A DNA stretch of 64,000 nt from Intrasporangium calvum DSM 43043 (GTDB lineage: Bacteria > Actinomycetota > Actinomycetes > Actinomycetales > Dermatophilaceae), in the NCBI RefSeq assembly GCF_000184685.1, contig NC_014830.1, positions 1,116,001 to 1,180,000 on the forward strand, read 5' to 3'. Both the position numbers and the translations under genes were made by a program. The notes beneath the pieces are model-generated. The model searched no databases. It saw only the letters and a program-made list of their open reading frames with translations, and was not told the origin of the DNA. Positions 8,476-19,976 of the stretch are shown piece after piece. The first letter of the stretch is position 1. Each line of letters opens with the position of its first letter.

Positions 8476-8772
8476 GTGTCGGTTTCCATCAAGCCGCTCG
8501 AAGACCGCATCGTCGTCAAGTCCCTTGAGGCCGAGCAGACCACCGCGTCCGGTCTGGTCATTCCGGACACCGCGAAGGAGAAGCCCCAGGAGGGCGAGGT
8601 CCTCGCTGTCGGCCCCGGCCGCTGGAACGAGGACGGCGACCAGCGTGTGCCGCTCGACGTCAAGGTCGGCGACAAGGTCATCTACAGCAAGTACGGCGGC
8701 ACCGAGGTCAAGTACGGCGGCGAGGAGTACCTCATCCTCTCCGCACGTGACGTCCTCGCCGTTGTCGGCTGA
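8476..8772 (+). CDS. groES: GroES co-chaperonin
   Basis: GroES (98 aa) forms the heptameric lid of the chaperonin. [38 protein letters not shown] covers the roof and mobile-loop segments. [26 protein letters not shown] is the typical C-terminus. GTG 8476 is chosen because homology begins there and GAAGGGAAGG lies 8-17 bases upstream; the longer open frame back to 8341 runs through the operator. Together with groEL it is controlled by the double CIRCE region. Confidence 0.95.
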   Translation: MSVSIKPLEDRIVVKSLEAEQTTASGLVIPDTAKEKPQEGEVLAVGPGRWNEDGDQRVPLDVKVGDKVIYSKYGGTEVKYGGEEYLILSARDVLAVVG

Positions 8773-8814
8773 GCGTCCCGCCAGCAGCATCAGCTCTTGA
8801 CCGCACCCCGGTGA

Positions 8815-10506
<1,692 letters not shown>

Positions 10507-10520
10507 CCTTCCCGCACGGC

Positions 10521-10551
10521 AAGGGCCACCCTCCTCGTGGGGGTGGCCCTT
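10521..10551 (+). terminator. Rho-independent terminator after groEL
   Basis: AAGGGCCACCC and GGGTGGCCCTT form a perfect 11-bp stem around a 9-base loop, followed by TTT-C, 14 bases after the groEL stop. Confidence 0.85.
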
Positions 10552-10572
10552 TCGCGTCCCGAAGGGCGGGAG

Positions 10573-10590
10573 GTATGCCGCTCAGCTCGC
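10573..10590 (-). repeat. Dispersed repeat, intergenic copy
   Basis: GTATGCCGCTCAGCTCGC is the CAG variant, placed head-to-head with the copy at 10601. Confidence 0.7.
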
Positions 10591-10614
10591 TCGCGTGACC
10601 CAGCTCAGCGGCAT
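10575..10614. terminator. Inverted pair of dispersed repeats, possible whiB terminator
   Basis: ATGCCGCTCAGCT and AGCTCAGCGGCAT pair at 12 of 13 positions across a 14-base loop. They lie between the convergent groEL and whiB genes and may terminate whiB transcription. Confidence 0.45.
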
Positions 10615-10618
10615 CCGG
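10601..10618 (+). repeat. Dispersed repeat, intergenic copy
   Basis: CAGCTCAGCGGCATCCGG has one core change (C for A) and is inverted relative to the copy at 10573. Confidence 0.65.
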
Positions 10619-10660
10619 GCTGGGTTGTCGGCCCCGCGTGCCGGGGAGGGCGCGAGCGGC

Positions 10661-10972
10661 TCAGGACGCCGTCGCGATGGTACGCGCCGGAGGGATCAGG
10701 GGGTCTGCGTAGAGCAGTTCGCGCTCGCTCTCGCTGAGCCCGCCCCACACGCCGTAGGGCTCTCGCACCTGGAGGGCGTGGCTCCGGCACTCGGCCAGCA
10801 CGGGGCAGCCTGCGCAGACGGCCTTCGCGGCGGCGTCCCGGTTGCGGCGTCGTGGGCCTCGCTCGCCCTCGGGATGGAAGAACACCTCGGGGCTGACGCC
10901 CCGGCACGCCCCCTCGAGCTGCCAGTCCCACAGGTCCGCCACCGGACCCGGGAGGCGGGTGATCTCGGCCAT
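10661..10972 (-). CDS. WhiB-family iron-sulfur regulator, WhiB3-like position
   Basis: WhiB proteins bind a redox-sensitive 4Fe-4S cluster and region 4 of the primary sigma factor. This one (103 aa) has the four Cys as GACRG, then AVCAGCPVLAEC, followed by the GVWGG turn and a basic C-terminal part. It sits between groEL and a SigD-type gene, which is the position of whiB3 in M. tuberculosis, but orthology rests on synteny only. It is divergent from sigD across a 308-bp region. Confidence 0.92.
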   Translation of the reverse strand: MAEITRLPGPVADLWDWQLEGACRGVSPEVFFHPEGERGPRRRNRDAAAKAVCAGCPVLAECRSHALQVREPYGVWGGLSESERELLYADPLIPPARTIATAS

Positions 10973-11280
10973 GGTGTGGTCGTCCTCGTCTTTCGTTCGG
11001 CGGCAGCTGCTCTGCCGGGACGGCCCCGTCCGGCGCCGTCGGTCGAAACTAACCGGCGGCCCGGTCTGGATTGAAGGCCAGAAGTTTCAAGACTTGTTCA
11101 AGAAATCCCCTTGAGATGACAGGCGTTGTCGCCCCCCGCGGAGGTGACGGTACGTACGATGTGGGCACGCAGACTCGTTGCCCCGGTGGGTGGGGCTCGC
11201 TGCGCGAGAGGTCGGGGGTTCGGCAACTGATGGGACGCATCTGGACGCGGTCCGGAGTAACGCGCCGCGCGGGAGCGGCG
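10973..11280. other. Divergent whiB/sigD regulatory region
   Basis: 308 bp with no convincing gene. On the minus strand TTAGTTT near 11050 could serve as a -10 for whiB, with TTCAAT about 18 bases further upstream. On the plus strand GGGAG at about 11271 serves sigD. An open frame from 11071 runs into sigD but its first 70 codons do not look coding. Confidence 0.4.
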
Positions 11281-11859
11281 ATGGAGAGTGTGGACACTCC
11301 CATTTCCCTCGGCGAGATCGCTTCGCGTGCGGCGACGGACTCTGTCGCGCGTGAGGACCTGCTGCGGCGGGTCCGCGACCTGGCCGTGCGGTATGCCCGT
11401 GTCCGCCTCGGCCGCTTCGGCGCCGAGGACCTCGCCCAGGACGTCGCTCAGGAGGTGTGCATGGCCGTGCTGACCGCTCTGCCCACCTACGAGGAGCGCG
11501 GCCTGCCGTTCGAGGCCTTCGTCTACCGGATCACCTCCCGCAAGCTCGCGGACGTGCAGCGGGCGGCCATGCGTGGTCCGACGCCCGTGGAGGAGGTGCC
11601 CGACCGGGTCGACGACGCATCGACGCCCGAGGCCACGGCGATCATCCGCGACGAGGCGGCCACCGCGCTCTCGCTGATGGAGCGGCTGCCCGCGACGCAG
11701 CGCGAGATCCTCATCCTCAGGGTGGCCGTCGGCCTGTCCACCGACGAGACCGCGACCGCGCTCGGCCTGACGACGGGTGCGGTGCGGGTGGCCCAGCATC
11801 GGGCCCTCGGCCGGCTGCGCACGCTGCTCGCGGAGCACCAGGCGGGTGATGTGGCGTGA
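11281..11859 (+). CDS. sigD: SigD-type ECF sigma factor
   Basis: This 192-aa ECF sigma factor shows region 2 (RRVRDLAVRYARVRLG...EDLAQDVAQEVCMAVLTALPTYEERGLPFEAFVYRI) and region 4 (MERLPATQREILILRVAVGLSTDETATALGLTTGAVRVAQHRALGRLR). ATG 11281 has GGGAG 5-6 bases upstream and begins where homology begins; ATG 11230 is an alternative. The stop overlaps the next gene as GTGA, the usual coupling of a sigma factor with its anti-sigma factor. The whiB-sigD-guaB order supports SigD rather than another ECF group. Confidence 0.88.
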   Translation: MESVDTPISLGEIASRAATDSVAREDLLRRVRDLAVRYARVRLGRFGAEDLAQDVAQEVCMAVLTALPTYEERGLPFEAFVYRITSRKLADVQRAAMRGPTPVEEVPDRVDDASTPEATAIIRDEAATALSLMERLPATQREILILRVAVGLSTDETATALGLTTGAVRVAQHRALGRLRTLLAEHQAGDVA

Positions 11860-13094
11860 CCGGGCCGGTTCCCCTGAGTGATCTCGTCGCGGACGACCTC
11901 CTGCTCGATCGCCTGGCCGGCCGGCTTCCGGCGGGCCCGGAGCCGGTCGAGCAGATGCTCGCCCGCCTGGCGGCTCATGCGGACCACCCGCTGGTCGGGC
12001 GGCCGACCGTGCGCCGCTCCGGTCGACGCCGCGCCCTGTCCGCTCTGTCCGCCCTTGCCCTGGGCGCCTCCGGTGCGGGCGTCGCCGCCGCCGTGTCGGT
12101 GTCGGACGGGCGACCCGCTGCCCGACCAGCGGTGGTGGCCCCCCGTCCGGCGGCCCAGCAGCCAGAGACCCAGCGACCCGGTCCCGCGCTGGTGCGCGAG
12201 GCGACCGACGGGCTCGCCCCCCAGGAGTGGCAGGGATGGTCGGCGTCGACCGGTGCCCGGTTCGATACCACCGGCCTCGCGCCGGTCCTGCTTCCCGCCC
12301 CGGTCCGGCTCTCGTCCGGCTCTGAGGTGAACCGCACGCGGTGGTCCGGACTGACGGTCTCCCGAGAGATTGTCTCTGTCGGTCTGGAGGGGCTGGGGCG
12401 GCCGCATCCTCCGGCTCGGCCGCCCACCACGGACCTGCTCCCCGGGGACGTCGCAGCGTCGTCCACACCCTCGCGGCGGGGCGACCCGCCGACCAGACAG
12501 GGCCGGCCGCCCCAGGCGGCGACCCGGCCGACAACCCAGGAAGAGACCCGGGCAGCGCCCCGGGCAGTGACCCTGCGCGTGCCGGGGGCCGGCGGCCGGA
12601 AGGCGGCCAGGGTCGCGAAGCCGGCTGACGAGGTTCGGGCCGAGGGCACGTCGCACGGCAGGAGCCGATCGGCCCCCGTCGGCCGGACCTCTGAGCCGGC
12701 ACCACCGACGCCGCACCGCGCGGTGGGACCCGGCGAGCCTCACCCGGTGATCGTCGAGCACGGGCAACCGGCCGGGGCGGTGAATCCCGGGCCGCCAGCC
12801 GGACCGGTGGACCCGGTGGCGGAGTCCGGACCGGTGGACCCGGTGGCGGAGTCCGGACCGGTGGACCCGGTGGCGGAGTTGCCCGTCGACACAGCCCCGG
12901 AGCCGAGCGCGACACCGGTCGGTGAGCCGAGCGCGACACCGGTCGGTGAGCCGAGCGAGCCGGCGGGGCCACCTTCGACCGAAGGCGCCACGCCGTCCGG
13001 CGCGGTGGGCGAGCCCCCGGGGTCATCCGAGGCCTCGTCTGCGGCGGCAGCCCCCATCAGCTCCGGTTCGGAGACGGCTGCACCCCAACCGTGA
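11856..13094 (+). CDS. Probable membrane anti-sigma-D factor, RsdA-like
   Basis: The 412-aa product is translationally coupled to the sigma factor. Residues 7-22 (LSDLVADDLLLDRLAG) resemble the sigma-binding DDLLLD segment of RsdA. One membrane helix follows near residues 61-82 (LSALSALALGASGAGVAAAV). The remaining ~330 residues are Pro/Ala/Gly-rich and extracytoplasmic, with three 9-residue units (GPVDPVAES) and two 8-residue units (EPSATPVG). The middle (about residues 165-280) has weaker codon bias, so a frame disturbance there cannot be excluded. Confidence 0.65.
   Translation: MTGPVPLSDLVADDLLLDRLAGRLPAGPEPVEQMLARLAAHADHPLVGRPTVRRSGRRRALSALSALALGASGAGVAAAVSVSDGRPAARPAVVAPRPAAQQPETQRPGPALVREATDGLAPQEWQGWSASTGARFDTTGLAPVLLPAPVRLSSGSEVNRTRWSGLTVSREIVSVGLEGLGRPHPPARPPTTDLLPGDVAASSTPSRRGDPPTRQGRPPQAATRPTTQEETRAAPRAVTLRVPGAGGRKAARVAKPADEVRAEGTSHGRSRSAPVGRTSEPAPPTPHRAVGPGEPHPVIVEHGQPAGAVNPGPPAGPVDPVAESGPVDPVAESGPVDPVAELPVDTAPEPSATPVGEPSATPVGEPSEPAGPPSTEGATPSGAVGEPPGSSEASSAAAAPISSGSETAAPQP
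12799..12879 (+). repeat. 27-bp tandem repeat, 3 units, in anti-sigma gene
   Basis: Three essentially perfect 27-bp units encode GPVDPVAES three times. Two 24-bp units at 12901-12948 encode EPSATPVG twice. Both are in frame, so unit number can change without breaking the gene. Confidence 0.9.
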
Positions 13095-13168
13095 CCGCTG
13101 CCGGCAAGCGGGGCTGACCGCCCCGTCGCTCCCCTGCTGCGCGGTCCGGAGCGGCCCGGCGCCTCCCG

Positions 13169-14698
<1,530 letters not shown>

Positions 14699-14774
14699 CT
14701 CCGGGAGTGGTCCGGCACCGCACTCTCGACCCGACACGTCGGGAGGGCTGGGAGCGAGCCGGGGCTGGGAAGCC

Positions 14775-14791
14775 GGCTCAGCGGCATACGG
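14775..14791 (+). repeat. Dispersed repeat, intergenic copy upstream of guaB3
   Basis: GGCTCAGCGGCATACGG lies about 30 bases before the -10 element of guaB3. Confidence 0.7.
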
Positions 14792-14822
14792 ACGACGGCG
14801 CGAGGCGACCCCCTGCTGTCGC

Positions 14823-14828
14823 TAGGCT
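14823..14828 (+). promoter_or_regulatory. -10 element for guaB3, leaderless
   Basis: TAGGCT ends 6 bases before GTG 14835. Confidence 0.5.
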
Positions 14829-14834
14829 GACCCG

Positions 14835-15956
14835 GTGACTGAGATCGAGATCGGCCGAGGCAAGCGCGGGCGGCGTGCCTACTCCTTCGACGACATCGCC
14901 GTGGTGCCGTCCCGGCGCACCCGCGACCCCGAGGAGGTCTCGGTGTCGTGGCAGATCGACGCCTACCACTTCGACATCCCGGTCATGGCCGCGCCGATGG
15001 ACTCGGTCGTCTCTCCTGTCACCGCCATCTCGCTCGGCAAGCTCGGCGCCCTGCCCGTGCTCGACCTCGAAGGGCTGTGGACGCGCTACGAGGACCCCAC
15101 GGCGCAGCTCGCCGAGATCGCGAGCCTCGACCCGATCCTCGCCACCCCGCGAATGCAGGAGATCTACGCCGAGCCGATCAAGCCCGAGCTGATCACCGAG
15201 CGACTGCGCCAGCTGCGCGAGGCCGGGGTCACCGTGGCCGGCGCGCTGTCGCCGCAGCGCACCCAGCAGCACTGGAAGACGGTCGTCGACGCCGGGGTCG
15301 ACCTCTTCGTCATCCGCGGCACGACCGTCTCCGCCGAGCACGTCTCCGGACGGGCCGAGCCGCTCAACCTCAAGCGGTTCATCTACGAGCTCGACGTCCC
15401 CGTCATCGTCGGTGGCGCCGCGTCGTACACCGCGGCGCTGCACCTGATGCGCACGGGTGCCGCCGGCGTCCTCGTCGGCTTCGGCGGGGGAGCGGCCCAC
15501 ACGACCCGGACGGCGCTCGGCATCCACGCGCCGATGGCCTCGGCCGTCGCCGACGTCGCGGCGGCGCGGCGCGACTACCTCGACGAGTCGGGCGGGCGCT
15601 ACGTCCATGTCATCGCCGACGGTGGCGTCGGCACGTCGGGCGACATCGTCAAGGCGGTCGCGTGCGGCGCGGACGCCGTGATGTTGGGGGCCGCCCTGGC
15701 CCGTGCGACAGACGCGCCCGGCCGTGGCTACCACTGGGGCCCCGAGGCCCACCACTCCGAGCTCCCCCGCGGGGTGCGGATCGAGCTCGGCGCCCAGTCG
15801 TCCATCGAGGAGATCCTCTTCGGCCCGGGGCGGCAGGCCGACGGCACCACCAACCTCGTCGGGGCGCTGCGCCGGGCCATGGCCACGACGGGCTACAGCG
15901 ACGTCAAGGAGTTCCAGCGGGTCGAGGTCGTCGTCTCGCCGTACCTCGGCCAGTAG
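14835..15956 (+). CDS. guaB3: GuaB3-type IMP dehydrogenase paralog
   Basis: This 373-aa paralog has the IMPDH barrel (AYSFDDIAVVPSRRTRDP, VMAAPMDSVVSP, VIADGGVGTSGDIVKAVACGADAVMLG) but no CBS domains. The loop that carries the IMPDH Cys (GPGSICTTR) reads GFGGGAAHTTR here, so the catalytic Cys is replaced. Actinobacterial GuaB3 proteins always follow guaB like this. The reaction is therefore not certain: an IMPDH-fold enzyme of purine interconversion, possibly reductase-like or regulatory. Confidence 0.88.
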   Translation: MTEIEIGRGKRGRRAYSFDDIAVVPSRRTRDPEEVSVSWQIDAYHFDIPVMAAPMDSVVSPVTAISLGKLGALPVLDLEGLWTRYEDPTAQLAEIASLDPILATPRMQEIYAEPIKPELITERLRQLREAGVTVAGALSPQRTQQHWKTVVDAGVDLFVIRGTTVSAEHVSGRAEPLNLKRFIYELDVPVIVGGAASYTAALHLMRTGAAGVLVGFGGGAAHTTRTALGIHAPMASAVADVAAARRDYLDESGGRYVHVIADGGVGTSGDIVKAVACGADAVMLGAALARATDAPGRGYHWGPEAHHSELPRGVRIELGAQSSIEEILFGPGRQADGTTNLVGALRRAMATTGYSDVKEFQRVEVVVSPYLGQ

Positions 15957-15998
15957 GCGGCTAGATTACCCGCGGTAGCATCGGGGGCTGTCGGCCCC

Positions 15999-16004
15999 TA
16001 GGCT
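15999..16004 (+). promoter_or_regulatory. -10 element for GMC oxidoreductase gene
   Basis: TAGGCT ends 6 bases before ATG 16011. Confidence 0.5.
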
Positions 16005-16010
16005 GCCCGT

Positions 16011-17696
16011 ATGACGCAGGCGTACGACCACGACATCGTGGTGATCGGATCGGGTTTCGGCGGGTCGGTGGCGGCCCTCCGGCTGGCCGAGAAGGGCTAC
16101 CGGGTCCACGTGTACGAGGCCGGTCGGCGGTTCGCCGACGAGGACTTCGCCGAGACCAGCTGGAACCTGCGACGCTACCTCTGGGCTCCGCGCCTCGGCT
16201 GCTACGGGGTCCAGCGCATCCACCGCCTGCCGCACTGCCTCGTGCTGGCGGGTGCGGGAGTCGGTGGGGGTTCGCTCAACTACGCGAACACGCTCTACAT
16301 CCCGCCGGAGCCGTTCTTCCGGGACCCCCAGTGGGCGGGCATCACGGACTGGCAGGGGGAGCTGGCCCCTCACTACGCCACCGCCCAGCGGATGCTCGGC
16401 GTCGTCGAGAACCCCTGTGAGGGTCGTGTCGAACAGCTGATGCGTGACACCGCCAACGACCTGGGCGTCGGTCGGACCTTCCGCAAGACCCCCGTCGGGG
16501 TCTTCTTCGGCGAGCCGGGCAAGCGGGTCCCGGATCCGTACTTCGGGGGGCAGGGCCCCGACCGCGCCGGGTGCACCGAGTGCGGCAACTGCATGGTCGG
16601 GTGCAAGGTCGGCGCCAAGAACACCCTCGTCAAGAACTACCTGGCACTCGCCGAGCGACGCGGGGTCACCATCGAGCCGCTCCGGACCGTGACCGCTCTG
16701 CGCCCGCTCGACCCCGCCCGCCCCGAGACCGGCTACGCCGTGACCACGGTGCGATCCGGCGCGTGGACGAGCCGCGGCAAGGCGGCCCGCACGGTCACCG
16801 CGGCCCAGGTGGTCATCGCCGCCGGGGCGTGGGGGACGGCCGAGCTCCTCCAGACGATGAAGACGACCGACCTGCCCCGGCTCTCGCCGCGGCTCGGCGA
16901 GCTGACCCGGACCAACTCCGAGGCGCTCGGCGGGGCCATGACGACGCGCGTCCCCGACGGGATCGACCTGACCAAGGGAGTGGCGATCACCTCGAGCTTC
17001 CACATCAACGACACGACCCACGTCGAGAACGTCCGCTACGGCAAGGGGTCCAACGCGATGGGTTTCCTCGCGATCATGCAGGTCGACGGAGGTGGACGGT
17101 TGCCTCGCTGGCTCAGGTTCCTCGGCCTGGCAGTCCAACGGCCCCACGTCTTCCTGCGCAGCCTCTCGAAGCGCCGATGGAGCGAGCGGAGCGTCATCGC
17201 CCTCGTCATGCAGACGACGGACAACTCGATCCGGGTGTCACGCAAACGCGGCCTGCTCGGGGCGCACCTGACGTCGAGCGACGGACATGGCACCCCCAGC
17301 CCGACGTACATCCCCGAGGGGAACGCGGCCGTGCGCGCGATGGCCCGTCGGTTGCAGCAGGTGACCGGCATCCGCGCCGAGGCGGGCTCGTCGATCGGCG
17401 AGATCGTCGACATCCCACTGACGGCGCACTTCATCGGCGGTGCGGTCATCTCCGACACGCCGGCCGGCGGCGTCGTCGACCCCTACCACCGGGTGTGGAG
17501 CTACCCCGGCCTGCACGTCGTCGACGGCGCGGCCATCTCCGCGAACCTCGGAGTCAACCCCAGCCTGACCATCACCGCGATGGCCGAGCGGGCCCTGTCC
17601 CTGTGGCCGGCGAAGGGCCAGCCTGACCCGCGCCCGGAACAGGGCCGCGCCTACGAGCGGCTCGTCGCGGAACCACCGGTCCCAGCGGGCACCTGA
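16011..17696 (+). CDS. GMC-family FAD oxidoreductase, ChoD-like
   Basis: The 561-aa flavoprotein begins with the FAD-binding IGSGFGGSVAALRLAEKGYRVHVYEAG. GAGVGGGSLNYANTLYIPP and a C-terminal NPSLTITAMAERA segment follow. Near residue 188 it has CTECGNCMVGCKVGAKNTL, a CxxCxxCxxxC arrangement also seen in M. tuberculosis ChoD and relatives; it may hold an Fe-S cluster or a metal. Location after guaB3 matches choD in M. tuberculosis. A steroid substrate is possible but unsupported here, so I call the family only. Confidence 0.82.
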   Translation: MTQAYDHDIVVIGSGFGGSVAALRLAEKGYRVHVYEAGRRFADEDFAETSWNLRRYLWAPRLGCYGVQRIHRLPHCLVLAGAGVGGGSLNYANTLYIPPEPFFRDPQWAGITDWQGELAPHYATAQRMLGVVENPCEGRVEQLMRDTANDLGVGRTFRKTPVGVFFGEPGKRVPDPYFGGQGPDRAGCTECGNCMVGCKVGAKNTLVKNYLALAERRGVTIEPLRTVTALRPLDPARPETGYAVTTVRSGAWTSRGKAARTVTAAQVVIAAGAWGTAELLQTMKTTDLPRLSPRLGELTRTNSEALGGAMTTRVPDGIDLTKGVAITSSFHINDTTHVENVRYGKGSNAMGFLAIMQVDGGGRLPRWLRFLGLAVQRPHVFLRSLSKRRWSERSVIALVMQTTDNSIRVSRKRGLLGAHLTSSDGHGTPSPTYIPEGNAAVRAMARRLQQVTGIRAEAGSSIGEIVDIPLTAHFIGGAVISDTPAGGVVDPYHRVWSYPGLHVVDGAAISANLGVNPSLTITAMAERALSLWPAKGQPDPRPEQGRAYERLVAEPPVPAGT

Positions 17697-17863
17697 CCCT
17701 GTCGCGCCCGCCCGCCGGGCCGGGAGTGGTCTGACGAAGGGTGACGCCGCCGCCCCTCAGAGGCGACGTCACCCCGCGGGCGCCGGGCCGGAAATCGGTC
17801 GAGAAACAGCCCGGCGCCACGCTGACAACGAGCCCTGGGGCCCGGCGTTACGGGAGGAGGCGC

Positions 17864-18253
17864 TCAGTGGTTCGGCCGGAGCACGCCATGGGGCGCCGGC
17901 CGAGTGGCAACGCGCGCCCGGACGAGGAGGGCGGCGCCAGCGACGATGCAGACGATCTCCGAGGCGGCCGCCGTGAAGACGCTGAACCCCTCCCACCGAG
18001 TGTGCACGCCGAGCAGCCCGACGGTGGATGCGATGACGAACGCGCCCAGCGTGGCCGCGCCGAAACCGAGGGTGAGGAACGCCGGAATCCAGTGTCGCCA
18101 GCCCAGGATCAGACCGGCGATCACGACGCCCGACACGGCGTTGACCATGAACATCGGGCCGACCGACTGGTCCCGGACGCCGTCGAACCACATGAAGAGG
18201 TGCACTGCCGCCGAGACGAGCAGTCCCGCGGCACCCGCGATCCGAAGTCCCAT
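17864..18253 (-). CDS. Hypothetical four-helix membrane protein
   Basis: The 129-aa protein has four predicted helices: about residues 3-22 (LRIAGAAGLLVSAAVHLFMWF), 33-53, 57-80 and 92-113. I do not recognise the family with certainty. ATG 18253 follows GGGAG at a good distance. It stands alone, downstream of and in the same direction as the sulfatase-like gene. Confidence 0.65.
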   Translation of the reverse strand: MGLRIAGAAGLLVSAAVHLFMWFDGVRDQSVGPMFMVNAVSGVVIAGLILGWRHWIPAFLTLGFGAATLGAFVIASTVGLLGVHTRWEGFSVFTAAASEIVCIVAGAALLVRARVATRPAPHGVLRPNH

Positions 18254-18353
18254 CGTGTCACTCCCATCGAAACGAGTCGGGTGAGCGAGGTGCTCGCGCA
18301 CGCCGAGGAGGTGGACCTTCTCCACTCGAGGACGATCCCCGCGGTCGGGTGGT

Positions 18354-19976
18354 TCAGCCACCTGGACCGGGGCCGTAGGCCGCGAGGAACCGGTCCCGGA
18401 ACCGGTCCATCCGCCACACGGGAGACCGGGGACCGGGCCGCAGCCCCTCGCTCCAGCCCCAGGCCGCGATCCGGTCCAGGACCGCGGGGTCGCGCGCGAC
18501 GACACTGATGGGAACGTCGTGGCCGCCGCCGGGGCCGGAGACGATCGGCGCGGGTTGGTGGTCACCGAGCACCACGAGGACGAGGTCCCGGTCCCGAACG
18601 TGCCCCAGCAAGGAGAACGTGCTGTCGAGGGAGTAGGCCACGCTCTGGCCGTAGGCCGTGCGCACCGTGGTGTTGCTGCTCCACACGACCGACTGCGGCG
18701 TGGCCCGGCCCGCCTGGGCGAGAAAGACCGAGCCGTACCCGATGGAGGCCCAGCTCACCGCGTGCGGCAGCGGGGCCCACGGCACGTGGCTCGACACGAG
18801 GTCGATCTCGGCCATGACCGGCTCTCGGGGGGATGGCTCCAGCTCGAGGCGGTTGAAGGCGGCCAACGTGTACTGGTCCGGCATGGGGGCATAGCCGAAC
18901 CCCGGCCCGGCGTACCCGAGGGTGCGCGCGTCGTAGACGAGGTCGTAGCCGTAGAACGCCTTCCCCTCGGGCCAGTCCCGCCGGTTGGCCGGGACGACGT
19001 CGACCACACGCCATCCCGCTCGGGAGAACGCTCCAGTGAGGGTGAGCCGTCGAGCGTCGAGGAGCTGGTCGTAGCGCTGCTGGCTGTCGACCCACAGGCC
19101 GGACTGGAGGGTGGCGTGCGCGAGCCAGCTGGTGCCGCCGAAGGTCGGCGAGGTCAGCCAGGCGCTCCGGCTCGAGTAACCAGCAGCGTCGAGCTGCGCT
19201 GTTGCCGCGTCGAGCGCCGTCGACACTGCGGGTGAGCCCTCGACCGCGACCCGCCCGTAGCTCTCGACGAAGACGAGGAGGACGTCCTTGCCCCGCAACG
19301 CGAGGAGCAGGTCGGCGTCGCGGCTCTGCTGCCACGGATCGGCCGGGATCATCGTGGCGAACACGTCGCGGTCGCGCAGGTTCGCCCGCGTCGTGGTGAC
19401 CTCACGGACCGCAAGGGCGGCCGCGCTCGACGAGGCGACGGGGAGGTCCGGCTGGATGCTGAGGCCTGCGGCCGCGCACCCGACCCACACCAGGGCCAGC
19501 GCCAGGACGGCCGGGAGCGACGTCCTTCGGTGGTGGTTGACGACGCGCGAGAGCCGAGCCACGGCCAGTGGCGTGCCCACGACGAGGCCCAGGACGGCAA
19601 GGGCGCTCGCGGCGAGGATGACGAGGGCGGGTCCGGGCCCGACGGAGCCCGCCAGCAGCTCCGCTGCCGACCCTGCGTACCGCCAGTCGGTGACCGGGTT
19701 GAACGGACGGTAGAGGGCCGAGCGGAACCCGAGGTCGAGCACCCGGACGATGACGAGCAGCGCGAGGACCACGCCGATGAGGGCCTCCAGCCAGGCCCGT
19801 GGTCTGCCGCGGAGGACCAGCAGCAGGACCACGAGCACGAGCCCCTCTATCGGAACGCGCACGAGGCTCAGGAGGCCCAGCCGTGACGCACTCTCGGGGG
19901 CCGCCAGGGCGAACCACACGAGCCCGGCCGCCACGGCGGTGAGAAGCCACCTGCTCACCCGTCTGACACGCGTCAC
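18354..19976 (-). CDS. Membrane-anchored sulfatase-like (alkaline phosphatase fold) protein
   Basis: This 540-aa protein has about five N-terminal helices (residues 8-180) and then an extracytoplasmic sulfatase or phosphoethanolamine-transferase-like domain. Visible motifs are FVESYGR near residue 240, SPTFGGTSWLAHATL near 283 (possible nucleophile Thr), and a late GDHQPAP. Its GTG start overlaps the stop of the CDP-alcohol phosphatidyltransferase gene as GTGA. Head-group transfer onto an envelope lipid or glycan is a reasonable guess; the substrate is unknown. Confidence 0.75.
   Translation of the reverse strand: MTRVRRVSRWLLTAVAAGLVWFALAAPESASRLGLLSLVRVPIEGLVLVVLLLVLRGRPRAWLEALIGVVLALLVIVRVLDLGFRSALYRPFNPVTDWRYAGSAAELLAGSVGPGPALVILAASALAVLGLVVGTPLAVARLSRVVNHHRRTSLPAVLALALVWVGCAAAGLSIQPDLPVASSSAAALAVREVTTTRANLRDRDVFATMIPADPWQQSRDADLLLALRGKDVLLVFVESYGRVAVEGSPAVSTALDAATAQLDAAGYSSRSAWLTSPTFGGTSWLAHATLQSGLWVDSQQRYDQLLDARRLTLTGAFSRAGWRVVDVVPANRRDWPEGKAFYGYDLVYDARTLGYAGPGFGYAPMPDQYTLAAFNRLELEPSPREPVMAEIDLVSSHVPWAPLPHAVSWASIGYGSVFLAQAGRATPQSVVWSSNTTVRTAYGQSVAYSLDSTFSLLGHVRDRDLVLVVLGDHQPAPIVSGPGGGHDVPISVVARDPAVLDRIAAWGWSEGLRPGPRSPVWRMDRFRDRFLAAYGPGPGG

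Noticed and set aside
12340-12700. Frameshift in the anti-sigma gene
   Set aside because: The annotated frame keeps the best third-position G/C use and stays open to the C-terminal repeats, so I kept one ORF with a caution.
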